Shown here one piece after another: positions 29,066 through 36,889 of a stretch of 64,000 nucleotides of DNA. The position numbers were made by a program, and so were the translations under genes. The notes under the pieces are model-generated. The model was not told the DNA's origin and did no database searches. It saw nothing but the letters and a program-made list of their open reading frames with translations. Source of the DNA: Halorubellus sp034808145. Its GTDB lineage: Archaea; Halobacteriota; Halobacteria; Halobacteriales; Natrialbaceae. How positions within the stretch are numbered: the stretch's first letter is position 1; each line of letters starts with the position of its first letter. Location: NCBI RefSeq assembly GCF_034808145.1, contig NZ_JAXHGM010000006.1:1-64000 (forward strand), given 5' to 3'.

Positions 29066-30493
29066 ATGCACGAGGTTGAGGTAGCCGAGATAGAGTCCCT
29101 GTCGATAAACGACCTCGAACCACATCCCGTGAATGACGAAGTTTACGGCGACAGAATGGAACTCGATGAGGGATTCCTTGCGAGTATCAAAGAACACGGC
29201 ATCATCGAACCGATCGTAGTCGATCCACAACCGGACGCTGGAGACGATAGTGAACAGGCGACCATCCTCTCCGGTCACCGACGGTTCGAGGCCGCGAAGG
29301 AAGTCGGACTTGATCGAGTGCCAGTGCGGGTGGCTCGGTTAGATTCCGATCTCCAGCGTCGAGAACGTCTGATAGAATTCAACCGAAACAGAGAGAAGAC
29401 CTTCAGCCAGAAAATGCGGGAAGCCGAAGAGTTGGAACGCATCGAGCAAGAGCGGGCGCAGCGTCGTCAAGGGACGCGTACTGACCTCGTGGAAAATCCA
29501 CCACAAAGTGACGAAGAGCGACAGTCTGACACGAGCGAGAACTACGGGAAGACCCGTGACAGAGTAGGTGAAAAGGCAGGGATTGGTTCTGGTCGAACCT
29601 ATGACAAGGCGAAAGAAGTGTGGGAAGCCGCAAGGGCGGGAGATACCGTCGCTCAGCACGAGATCGACAGACTCGATCGTGACGAACAGTCTATACACGG
29701 TGCGTATCAGAAGGTTCGCGGGCGGCTTGAACACGAAGAGACTGAAGATGTCGGAGACGACGGTGAACCGGGTGGAGCCGATGAGAAGTCAGACTCCTCC
29801 CCTGATAAGAACGAGGATAATCGGGAACAGGTTTCGACTGAGGACGTAGTTCTCTCCGCTCACGTTGGAAGTAATGACGAGGTCTTCCCAGAGATACTGG
29901 ACTTGCACGTTGATCCTGGAGCAACTGTGGCAGATGTCACCTACGGAAAGGGGGTGTTCTGGCGACAAGTTCCAACGGGAAGGTACGATTTCACTGCGAC
30001 GGACATCGACCCCTCCAGATCGCCGAACTCCACGGAGGGTGTCGACTGCCGTGACCTTCCGTACGACGACGCGTCGTTCGACTGCGTGGTGCTAGATCCG
30101 CCATATGCCGAGGGATTCTACGAGACACGTGACAAGCCTTCGGACAACGATTTCTGGATCAAAGACAGATATGTCGGCGATCACGGAGAGCAGTCCGCAA
30201 CGTATCACGAGGCAGTACTGGAGATGTATGCTACCGCTGGAAAGGAAGCACACCGCGTATTGCGCGAAGGTGGCATCCTCATCACGAAACTGCAGGACGA
30301 AGTTAGTCGAAACGAACAACGGCTCACACACATCGAGGTCACGGACATCTACGAAGAGATGGGGTTCCACACGAAGGACTTGTTTGTGGTCGTTCGACAG
30401 GATACCCCGACTGTAGGCAAAATGTATGAGCAACGCCGAGCGCGAAAGAACCACTCGTACTTTTTGATTTACGAGAAACGCTCCGACGCTTGA
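29066..30493 (+). CDS. ParB-domain / DNA methyltransferase fusion 1
   Basis: A 475-aa two-domain protein. Residues 1-110 form a ParB/Srx-like domain with the nucleotide-binding signature SGHRRFEAAKE and the following RDSDLQRRERLIEFNRNREK-type helix. A charged, disordered linker of about 80 residues follows. The C-terminal 200 residues carry the methyltransferase motif LDPPYAEGF and a SAM-site-like DVTYGKGVFW. This replaces the usual DPFxGxGT, so substrate or activity may be unusual. Such fusions are common in haloarchaeal mobile DNA. It is divergent from the BREX operon and 19 bp upstream of the DUF4268-type gene, so the two are probably co-transcribed. Confidence 0.8.
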   Translation: MHEVEVAEIESLSINDLEPHPVNDEVYGDRMELDEGFLASIKEHGIIEPIVVDPQPDAGDDSEQATILSGHRRFEAAKEVGLDRVPVRVARLDSDLQRRERLIEFNRNREKTFSQKMREAEELERIEQERAQRRQGTRTDLVENPPQSDEERQSDTSENYGKTRDRVGEKAGIGSGRTYDKAKEVWEAARAGDTVAQHEIDRLDRDEQSIHGAYQKVRGRLEHEETEDVGDDGEPGGADEKSDSSPDKNEDNREQVSTEDVVLSAHVGSNDEVFPEILDLHVDPGATVADVTYGKGVFWRQVPTGRYDFTATDIDPSRSPNSTEGVDCRDLPYDDASFDCVVLDPPYAEGFYETRDKPSDNDFWIKDRYVGDHGEQSATYHEAVLEMYATAGKEAHRVLREGGILITKLQDEVSRNEQRLTHIEVTDIYEEMGFHTKDLFVVVRQDTPTVGKMYEQRRARKNHSYFLIYEKRSDA

Positions 30494-30512
30494 GCCCTGA
30501 CGGACAAGGTGT

Positions 30513-31511
30513 ATGTGTGCTCTCCAGGTAGCAGTCCATATGCCGGATTTCAGTCCTCGCCAGCGCCCTTCGTTATCGGGGTGCTGGGCCGACGAGGAGG
30601 CATTCAGTGCGTGGTTGGCCGAGGAGGAGAACATTCAGTACCTGCGAGAAGTGCTTGGCCTCCAAGGACTGGTCGCCGAAGAACTTGAGCACGAGGTCGA
30701 GGGTTACTTTGTGGACATCTATGCCCGAGACGAAACCTTCGATGTAGAGGTTGTCGTGGAGAACCAGTTCGGCCGCTCCGACCACGACCACTGGGGAAAG
30801 GCGAACACCTACTCGTCGAACCTCGGTGCCGACGTGATCGTCTGGATCGCCGGCGAGTTCACTGACGGCCATCTCGAAGCGGTGCGCGACCACAACGAGA
30901 CCGCCGACCGGGCCGTGTTCGCGCTCCGAGCGGAAGTGCTGGAAATCGAGGGGTGCGACCGAACGGCGTTCCACCTTGTCACAGAGGTCGAGCCGACCGA
31001 GTGGCGCTACAGCGAGGAGTTAAAGCTCGGCGTCTATCAGGAAAAGTTCTTTGAGGAGTTCGTCGCATTCGCCGACGAAGAGGATTACGCAATCTTCGCT
31101 AATGGCAGTATCAACTCGTACTCGTCGTCGACGTCGTCCGAGTACAACCTATCCATCGTTGAGGGCATCCCGAAAAGCAAGGATCGCTTCTCACTTCGAG
31201 CCACCAGAACCGGTCTCGCTGTTCGACTGGAGATCAACAAAGACGATGATCACATCGCCTTCGACGCGTTCGAAGCCAACCGACAAGAGATCGTCGAAGA
31301 ACTGCGCCTTCTAATCGACAGCGATGTCGAAATCGCCTGGGAGCGTGGGTCAGAGGGCAAAATCCGGGACATCATCACGGTGAAGTACAGCGAGGATGAG
31401 TTCGATCTCCGGGACGTGAACCGATACGAAATATACCACAGATGGTTGCTGTCGGCCACAGAGGCGCTCCGCTCCGTGTTTGACGATCGAATCCGGAATC
31501 GAGAGAGATGA
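30513..31511 (+). CDS. DUF4268-type protein with PD-(D/E)XK nuclease-like N-terminus
   Basis: A 332-aa protein; an alternative start at 30540 gives 323 aa. Residues about 65-90 read GYFVDIYARDETFDVEVVVENQFG, i.e. D, spacer, ExQ, the active-site layout of PD-(D/E)XK nucleases with Q in the Lys position. The C-terminal half matches the DUF4268 pattern ending HRWLLSATEALRSVF. Members are often found in defence islands and next to methyltransferases. It sits between two ParB-methyltransferase fusions on the same strand, so a restriction-modification-like role is a reasonable guess. It is not proved: the Lys-to-Gln change could also mean a non-catalytic fold. Confidence 0.7.
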   Translation: MCALQVAVHMPDFSPRQRPSLSGCWADEEAFSAWLAEEENIQYLREVLGLQGLVAEELEHEVEGYFVDIYARDETFDVEVVVENQFGRSDHDHWGKANTYSSNLGADVIVWIAGEFTDGHLEAVRDHNETADRAVFALRAEVLEIEGCDRTAFHLVTEVEPTEWRYSEELKLGVYQEKFFEEFVAFADEEDYAIFANGSINSYSSSTSSEYNLSIVEGIPKSKDRFSLRATRTGLAVRLEINKDDDHIAFDAFEANRQEIVEELRLLIDSDVEIAWERGSEGKIRDIITVKYSEDEFDLRDVNRYEIYHRWLLSATEALRSVFDDRIRNRER

Positions 31512-31742
31512 AGACTGGACGGATGAGGGATCTGTATACCTAAGAGAGGTGAAATCGCTTGCTTCGATACCAGCATCCAGTCCGGGATAGCGTCCAATCT
31601 CGGGACTGCGGGGGTCTGACGCTGGGAGAACCCATGGACTATGAGTGAATTGTAATCAGACCGTGAACGAATCGAGCTGTTAGGGCCGTATATCCGGAGA
31701 TTACGCAAACGATTTGCCAATCCGGGAAAATGTATCGATCAG

Positions 31743-33143
31743 ATGGCGAGCGATGACGACAACATTGAGCGACGGTCTCCCCATTCACTCTCACCACATC
31801 CTCAAAACGAAGAAATCTACGGTGATCGCGATCTCGATAACGAGGAAGACACACCGTTTCTCGAGTCGATCCGTGAGAACGGCGTGTTGACTCCAGTCAT
31901 CGTAGACGAGGCCGATCAAATCATCTCTGGTCATCGTCGCATCGAGGCCGCCAAGCAGGTGGGGCTGGAAACCGTCCCAATCACTGCTCGGGAGTTCGAC
32001 TCCGACTTAGAACGTACCGAGCTGCTCGTCCACTCTAACCGGCAGCGATCGAAGACTGTCTCGCAGAAACTCCGCGAGGCCGAAGCCCTCGAACGCGTTG
32101 AGCGCGAACGGGCACGGGAACGTCAAGGAGCACGAACTGACACCTCCTGTTCAGATGAACGGGAAGTGGATGACGGACTGACTCGAGATAGGGTCGCGGA
32201 GAAGGTCGGTTTCGGCTCGGGTTCGACGTACCACCGGGCGAAGACCGTCTGGGAAGCCCGCGAATCGGACGAAGAGACAGTGGCAGTGGTCGCCGAGGAA
32301 CAACTTGGGCAATTGGACGAAGAGAAGCAGTCGATCAGCGCGGCCTACTCCGAGGTGAAGAACGCTCAAAACAGGGTGAACGAGTCCTCCAACGAAGACG
32401 AGTCCGAGCAGGCATCGAATGATCCAACCGGCTCGTCAGACCCACGCATAACGTTGTTACAGGGGGATGCGGGATCGCTTCCCCTTGATGACGAGACAGT
32501 CGACGTTATCATCACCTCCCCACCCTACAACCTTGGACACGAACGGTGGGCAATGGGCTGGCGCTCGCTTCGCGAGGAGGGCGTCGGCTATTACGACGAC
32601 CGTCCTGAAGACGAGTATCAGGACTGGCAGCAGCAAGTACTGTCCGAGTGCTACAGAGTGGCCCGCGAGGGCGCGTCTCTGTTCTACGTTCACAAGGTAC
32701 GAATCGATGGAGGCGAGGTAATCCACCCTGTGGAATGGCTCCGATCGCCGGCGAACCCCTGGTCGGTTCGACAGGAAATCGTCTGGAATCGCAAGTCGAC
32801 CCATAACCACGAGCCGACGCTTTTCCGTCCACAGGATGCTCGCATCTACTGGCTGACGAAGGGTACGCCGGCAGTCCCCGACGAGGGTATTGATATGGAT
32901 TCTGTGTGGGACATCTACGGGCCGCGGCCCGACACAGATCACCCAGCGCCGTTCCCCGAAGAGATTCCACAAGGTTGTCTCGAAGCAGTGGCATCTGATG
33001 GCGACGTCGTGTTAGATCCGATGGGTGGGTCGATGACGACCTGCCGAGTCGCTTCCGACCTCGGATACCAGAGTATTGGTGTGGACGCAAACCGTGACTA
33101 CATCGAGGACGCCCAGCAGAAACAGAGCGATGGTTCGACCTGA
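31743..33143 (+). CDS. ParB-domain / DNA methyltransferase fusion 2
   Basis: A 466-aa homologue of the protein at 29066-30493 in its N-terminal ParB/Srx domain (SGHRRIEAAKQVGLETVP, then LLVHSNRQRSKTVSQKLREAE). The C-terminal domain is a canonical beta-class methyltransferase: TSPPYNLGHERW at about residue 258-269 and DPMGGSMTT at about 425. The two fusions therefore share the ParB half but carry different methyltransferase halves. It lies 231 bp after the DUF4268-type gene. The ParB part may bring the enzyme to DNA or use CTP as in true ParB; this is not visible here. Confidence 0.85.
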   Translation: MASDDDNIERRSPHSLSPHPQNEEIYGDRDLDNEEDTPFLESIRENGVLTPVIVDEADQIISGHRRIEAAKQVGLETVPITAREFDSDLERTELLVHSNRQRSKTVSQKLREAEALERVERERARERQGARTDTSCSDEREVDDGLTRDRVAEKVGFGSGSTYHRAKTVWEARESDEETVAVVAEEQLGQLDEEKQSISAAYSEVKNAQNRVNESSNEDESEQASNDPTGSSDPRITLLQGDAGSLPLDDETVDVIITSPPYNLGHERWAMGWRSLREEGVGYYDDRPEDEYQDWQQQVLSECYRVAREGASLFYVHKVRIDGGEVIHPVEWLRSPANPWSVRQEIVWNRKSTHNHEPTLFRPQDARIYWLTKGTPAVPDEGIDMDSVWDIYGPRPDTDHPAPFPEEIPQGCLEAVASDGDVVLDPMGGSMTTCRVASDLGYQSIGVDANRDYIEDAQQKQSDGST

Positions 33144-33503
33144 TAATTGGGTCTGCAGCCACCCGATCGAAACTTGAGTTAGGAGGCGTCGACTCGCTGG
33201 CGTCTTACGACGCGTCGGCCCTACTGGCCACTCTCGGCCGGCAGTTCGAGTTTGGCTCAAGTGGCTGGATTGATGATCTCTGATACCTCTCTGAGGCCAT
33301 CTTCTTCCAAAGTCTTAATCGCCTGGCGAATGCTTCGCTGCAAAATTTTTGCTGACTGCGTACTCAAGAATCCGCTCTGTCCGGAAAAACACCGCCGAAT
33401 TAGACGATTTCACGCGGTTGGAGCGGTATTACCGACGGCGCTTCTCGGTACCGCTGTGACTATATTACAACCCCTCAACTATGTATTTTCGTTCCGAAAT
33501 TTC
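33144..33503. other. Gap with a possible decayed winged-helix fragment
   Basis: No intact gene. On the minus strand, bases 33257 to about 33410 form an open stretch without an ATG whose translation ends LQRSIRQAIKTLEEDGLREV. This looks like a recognition helix plus wing of a regulator. It may be a gene remnant. Confidence 0.35.
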
Positions 33504-33953
33504 TCAGTGGTTGCCCTGAGGGAACTCATCATCCGGAACCGGATATGCGGGCTTGCCTTCGAATACACCAAGGCCGTAGAAGACCGCACGTCGAATAGAC
33601 TGATGTCGCCACAGAAGCTTGTGGTCTGCTTCTCGTGGGTCTTCCAGTTCCACCAATTCCATCTCTTCAATAAGGTAGAACCGGTGCTCTGAGTCACCTG
33701 CTTCCGTTTCCCATTCGATGTGAACCACGTCATTCTCCTGTACCTTGGCTGTGCCCTCTCTGCCTTGTCCATACTTGGTAGAGACCCCGTCAACTTCTTC
33801 CATCTGTCCAGCAACAGGAACCGATTCACACGGACTCGATACATTCTGGTCGCGGTGAATCTTGATGAACTGATTCTCACCGTAGGTCTTTGCTCTCAAT
33901 TTGCCATTCTCGAAGCCGATTTTCGGTCGATTAGTGGAATTTTGTTCGCCCAT
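33504..33953 (-). CDS. Hypothetical protein, 149 aa
   Basis: I do not recognise the family. The protein is small and acidic, with a beta-rich central part (STKYGQGREGTAKVQENDVV, then HRFYLIEEMELVELEDP), no membrane segment and one cysteine. A TTTATAAG box at 33979-33986 stands about 29 bp before the ATG at 33953 on the same strand, which supports the start and a leaderless message. It is convergent with ParB-methyltransferase fusion 2, and nothing in the neighbourhood fixes a role. Confidence 0.6.
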   Translation of the reverse strand: MGEQNSTNRPKIGFENGKLRAKTYGENQFIKIHRDQNVSSPCESVPVAGQMEEVDGVSTKYGQGREGTAKVQENDVVHIEWETEAGDSEHRFYLIEEMELVELEDPREADHKLLWRHQSIRRAVFYGLGVFEGKPAYPVPDDEFPQGNH

Positions 33954-34280
33954 TCCATTCGAGGGTTGACACTACTCACTTATAAACACTAATCCGGCAG
34001 CCTATACCTACTATTTTCGAATACTAATATTTGAGTTTGCCATATTGAGCGTCAGAGAGCCGATTTTTTGCGACTCTTGGAATGATATTCTCCCGTAATA
34101 GACTGGTCTTATCTACAACTTCAAATCAAACCCCCGACTGCTATATGGCCTCGTGCCCACCGTCTCAAGGGTCGTACGGATCCCACATCTCGTTCGGGGA
34201 GCATCAGGCCGAACTCGTTCGACCGATGTCTAAAAAATACGGAAAGCGTGATACTTAGACTCTTTTCAATCTCAGTTCTT
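33954..34280. other. A+T-rich gap
   Basis: Contains the TATA-like box for the gene ending at 33504 (33979-33986). The rest is low-G+C sequence with no credible coding frame or fold. Confidence 0.5.
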
Positions 34281-35258
34281 CTAAAGGTCATTGAACCGCC
34301 TTGACTCTCGTGTCTCGCGGTGTTCTTCGACCGCTCTTTGCAATCGTTTCGGGAGGAATTCCGAAGCCACCCGTTCGATGTATTCATCCACCACTTCGGA
34401 TAGCGACTCAGAACAGGCCTGGAGAACCCGGTCTCGAGTGACGTTCTCGGCGGCGTTTAATTCTGCGCCGAGATTGAAACGCGTCTCGGCAATGCTCTGT
34501 TGTATTCTCATACTCGATGCGTTCGCTGGAGACTCGATTCGAATGGGGATGGTGAACCTCCCCGACGATGGGACGAGCGGTTCGTGACCGTCGGTTCGGA
34601 AGACCAACGTATCCTCTGGCGTTGGGAGTATCTTCGACGGGTATCCGTCACCACTCTCCTTGGCTTTCTGACGGGTGAGCGACTGCAGTTCGTAGAGATA
34701 CCGGTGGTAGTCCCGTGCAATCCTCCGTACGGTACCGTCTGCTAGCCAGCCCCGGTTAAATTCTGAGATCGTCCGCAGGGGCTCTGCTTCGTCGACGAAC
34801 TTCTGTAACCGTTCTGCGTCGGTCGGAACTCTCCTCGAGCGGTACACGTCGACCTCTATGTGGTCGGCCCACGGTCGAATCACGTCCGCGTACGTCCACG
34901 CGAGCCAGTACGCCTCTACGTCGCCGTTATCGACGACGTACAGTACTTCATACTCGAGGAGGTCGTTCCCGGCCAGCAACTCGTGTTCAGGCACGTTCAC
35001 GGCAACCGGGCGCGGTTCGACGACGTTCCCGGTGTCCGTCGTTTCGAACCCGTATTCTGAATCCGAGCTCTCTGTGAACTGCTGTGCAATTGCTGGCGTG
35101 GTCGTTCCATTCAACTCCTCCCAGTCCACGCGTCCGTGGACGTTCAGGGAGTCTCGAAGTTCATCGAGGAGTTGGATGTTCTCTGCGCCATTCTGCGAAC
35201 TGTAGATGTTGAACCGGTCGTTTCGTTGTCGCTCCGCGATGAGTGCTCGGTGACTCAT
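34281..35258 (-). CDS. Hypothetical protein, 325 aa (DUF6735-like)
   Basis: The N-terminus MSHRALIAERQRNDRFNIYS resembles haloarchaeal DUF6735 proteins, which typically start MGHRALVA and include a short YSHWG-like segment. The rest is acidic. The segment RSRRVPTDAERLQKFVDEAE occurs in the middle, and the C-terminal 90 residues look helical. No catalytic motif, membrane segment or cysteine cluster is visible. The function of this family is unknown to me. It stands alone, with gaps of about 300 bp on each side. Confidence 0.6.
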   Translation of the reverse strand: MSHRALIAERQRNDRFNIYSSQNGAENIQLLDELRDSLNVHGRVDWEELNGTTTPAIAQQFTESSDSEYGFETTDTGNVVEPRPVAVNVPEHELLAGNDLLEYEVLYVVDNGDVEAYWLAWTYADVIRPWADHIEVDVYRSRRVPTDAERLQKFVDEAEPLRTISEFNRGWLADGTVRRIARDYHRYLYELQSLTRQKAKESGDGYPSKILPTPEDTLVFRTDGHEPLVPSSGRFTIPIRIESPANASSMRIQQSIAETRFNLGAELNAAENVTRDRVLQACSESLSEVVDEYIERVASEFLPKRLQRAVEEHRETRESRRFNDL

Positions 35259-35536
35259 TTTGCACCCCCTGCTTATCGAGTGTCACTTTTGTACGCGTTG
35301 CCTGAAGCCCCTCAGAGGGTCGTAGACGACGGATTTATCAACTTCCCGTATCGGTCTGGATTGCTTCTCGTTCCCCTGTCTCCTCGTCTCTTTGAGAGCA
35401 ACCCTCTCATAAGGAAGGAAGGGAATCGATGGGTACCCAGTCTATCCGCTTATGTGCTCCCTCCCGCTACGACAGTCTGAGATGGTGACGATGCTACCGG
35501 AGGTGATCATCGAAGTCAAAAACTGCTAGTCAAGCA

Positions 35537-35668
35537 ATGAACGAGAACAAGGCTAATACAGTGGCAGAGGACGAATGTATCGTATCAATCGAAGTCCTTG
35601 GAGAAACGTCGAAGCGATATAAAATCTGCAGAGTCAACTGCGTCTGCGAAAGCGGTGATGAAGAATGA
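35537..35668 (+). CDS. Small Cys-containing protein, 43 aa
   Basis: A 43-codon frame begins with ATG at 35537 and ends with a TGA that overlaps the ATG of the next gene (ATGA, 35665-35668). That is a typical translational coupling. The product is acidic and has four cysteines, three of them in CRVNCVC near the C-terminus, which could bind a metal. The overlap with the next gene is the main reason for calling it real. No family recognised. Confidence 0.55.
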   Translation: MNENKANTVAEDECIVSIEVLGETSKRYKICRVNCVCESGDEE

Positions 35669-36060
35669 CGTATGATTTCGAGGAACTCCACGGAGGCGAG
35701 TTGCTAACGGTGGAGGTCTGGTGGGACGACACGTTCTACCCAGGACAGGGCAAACCGGACGAGTGCTCGCAGACCGAGTCCGTTGAGATGGAGTTTATCG
35801 GGTATAACCCACATTTCGATAACTTAGAACTCAAAGTTAGGTCAGTCGAGAGTGACAAGATCTATCGGCTCCCCGAGATTTGTGATCGAGAGTCGGTCGA
35901 CATATGCACCGAAAAGGTGTGCCACAACTGTGGACAATCGCGCTGGATTCCGCATGGCGAAGTCGATGAAGTCGACATTCCTGGTCATCCGGAATCGGAA
36001 CAACAAACGTTCGCAGACATCTCAACGGAACTCACCGACGAAGACGAAGAGTTGGTCTAA
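35665..36060 (+). CDS. Hypothetical protein with CxxC motif, 131 aa
   Basis: I do not recognise the family. The N-terminal 75 residues look like a beta-rich domain (GGELLTVEVWWDDTFYPG). Cysteines occur at SVDICTEKVCHNCGQSR, suggesting a zinc-binding knuckle. The tail is very acidic. It is coupled by a 4-bp overlap to the 43-aa gene upstream, which also has clustered cysteines, so the two may form a complex. It is followed after 64 bp by the RdfA-like gene. Confidence 0.6.
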   Translation: MTYDFEELHGGELLTVEVWWDDTFYPGQGKPDECSQTESVEMEFIGYNPHFDNLELKVRSVESDKIYRLPEICDRESVDICTEKVCHNCGQSRWIPHGEVDEVDIPGHPESEQQTFADISTELTDEDEELV

Positions 36061-36088
36061 CTGGTCAATTTGCAGCTCGCTGTGCAGC

Positions 36089-36096
36089 CTTTAATT
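36089..36096 (+). promoter_or_regulatory. TATA-like box for the rdfA-like gene
   Basis: CTTTAATT is centred about 32 bp before the ATG at 36125. Confidence 0.35.
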
Positions 36097-36124
36097 TCTG
36101 CGAGCTCTTTCGATGGGCCCGACA

Positions 36125-36745
36125 ATGTCTACCCAGTGCAAGGTCGATCGAATCCGTGACGCGTACGACCTTTCCAATCTGGAGGCCCGCATCAGACACC
36201 GTCGTGAAAACGAAGATGCGAGCCTTCGAAGTCTGGAAGCGTTCCTGAACCAGTTGATTCTCCAACGGTCGATGGAGAATGCGGGGATGGCCGTTCTGGA
36301 CGGCGAGGCTGAAAACTACTACCGGTTGTTGACCGACGAGGAAGTGACAGAGTCCGCTCGCCGAGAGGCCGAGTCCGAACTCCAACAGGAGGGTCTCGAC
36401 ATCGAGCAAGTGACTGAAGACTTCGTCAGTTACCGCACGATCAAGAAGCATCTGAACGAGTGTCTCCGCATTTCGACGAGCCGCGAGTACGAACCCGATG
36501 TCGACAGCGAGCGAACGCGGTTATCGAAACTCGCCGCTCGAGTCAAGACGGTCGCCAGCAAGATATTGGATCGCTTGGAAGCGCACGAGGGCATCCACAT
36601 AGAAGATCCACGTGTCAGCATCGACATCCACGTTCGATGTGGGAATTGCAACCGTCGTCACGACCTGCTCGAGTTCCTTCATGGGACTGGAGTTTGCCCA
36701 TGTGTGGAAGGAGCAGTGCCCGGTCAAGAGAAGGAAGAACTGTAG
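36125..36745 (+). CDS. rdfA: RdfA-like haloarchaeal protein
   Basis: A 206-aa protein matching, from memory, the haloarchaeal family named rod-determining factor RdfA. The N-terminus STQCKVDRIRDAYDLSNLE, the helical LRSLEAFLNQLILQRSMENA, and the C-terminal cysteine cluster CGNCNRRHDLLEFLHGTGVC are typical. The frame opens at 36113, but the ATG at 36125 gives the usual start. In Haloferax the founding member affects cell shape; many other copies exist, and in my recollection they often sit beside an SMC-like gene, as here. A copy inside a defence island may do something other than shape control. Confidence 0.7.
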   Translation: MSTQCKVDRIRDAYDLSNLEARIRHRRENEDASLRSLEAFLNQLILQRSMENAGMAVLDGEAENYYRLLTDEEVTESARREAESELQQEGLDIEQVTEDFVSYRTIKKHLNECLRISTSREYEPDVDSERTRLSKLAARVKTVASKILDRLEAHEGIHIEDPRVSIDIHVRCGNCNRRHDLLEFLHGTGVCPCVEGAVPGQEKEEL

Positions 36746-36889
36746 TCAGTCAAAGCTAGATTTTGGATTGATTCTCCAGCCAGAACGCATGGAACAGTTC
36801 CTTCGCATTTAGACAGTGTCGTCGATTGTAATTCTGCAGCGGAGGCGGGTGAGCACTTATGTTTGTGAACGAGCAACGGCGGGCCCGCA

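Noticed and set aside
33252..33692. Plus-strand frame of 146 codons antisense to the 149-aa gene
   Set aside because: Product is not acidic and overlaps a gene on the other strand that has a good TATA box and start.
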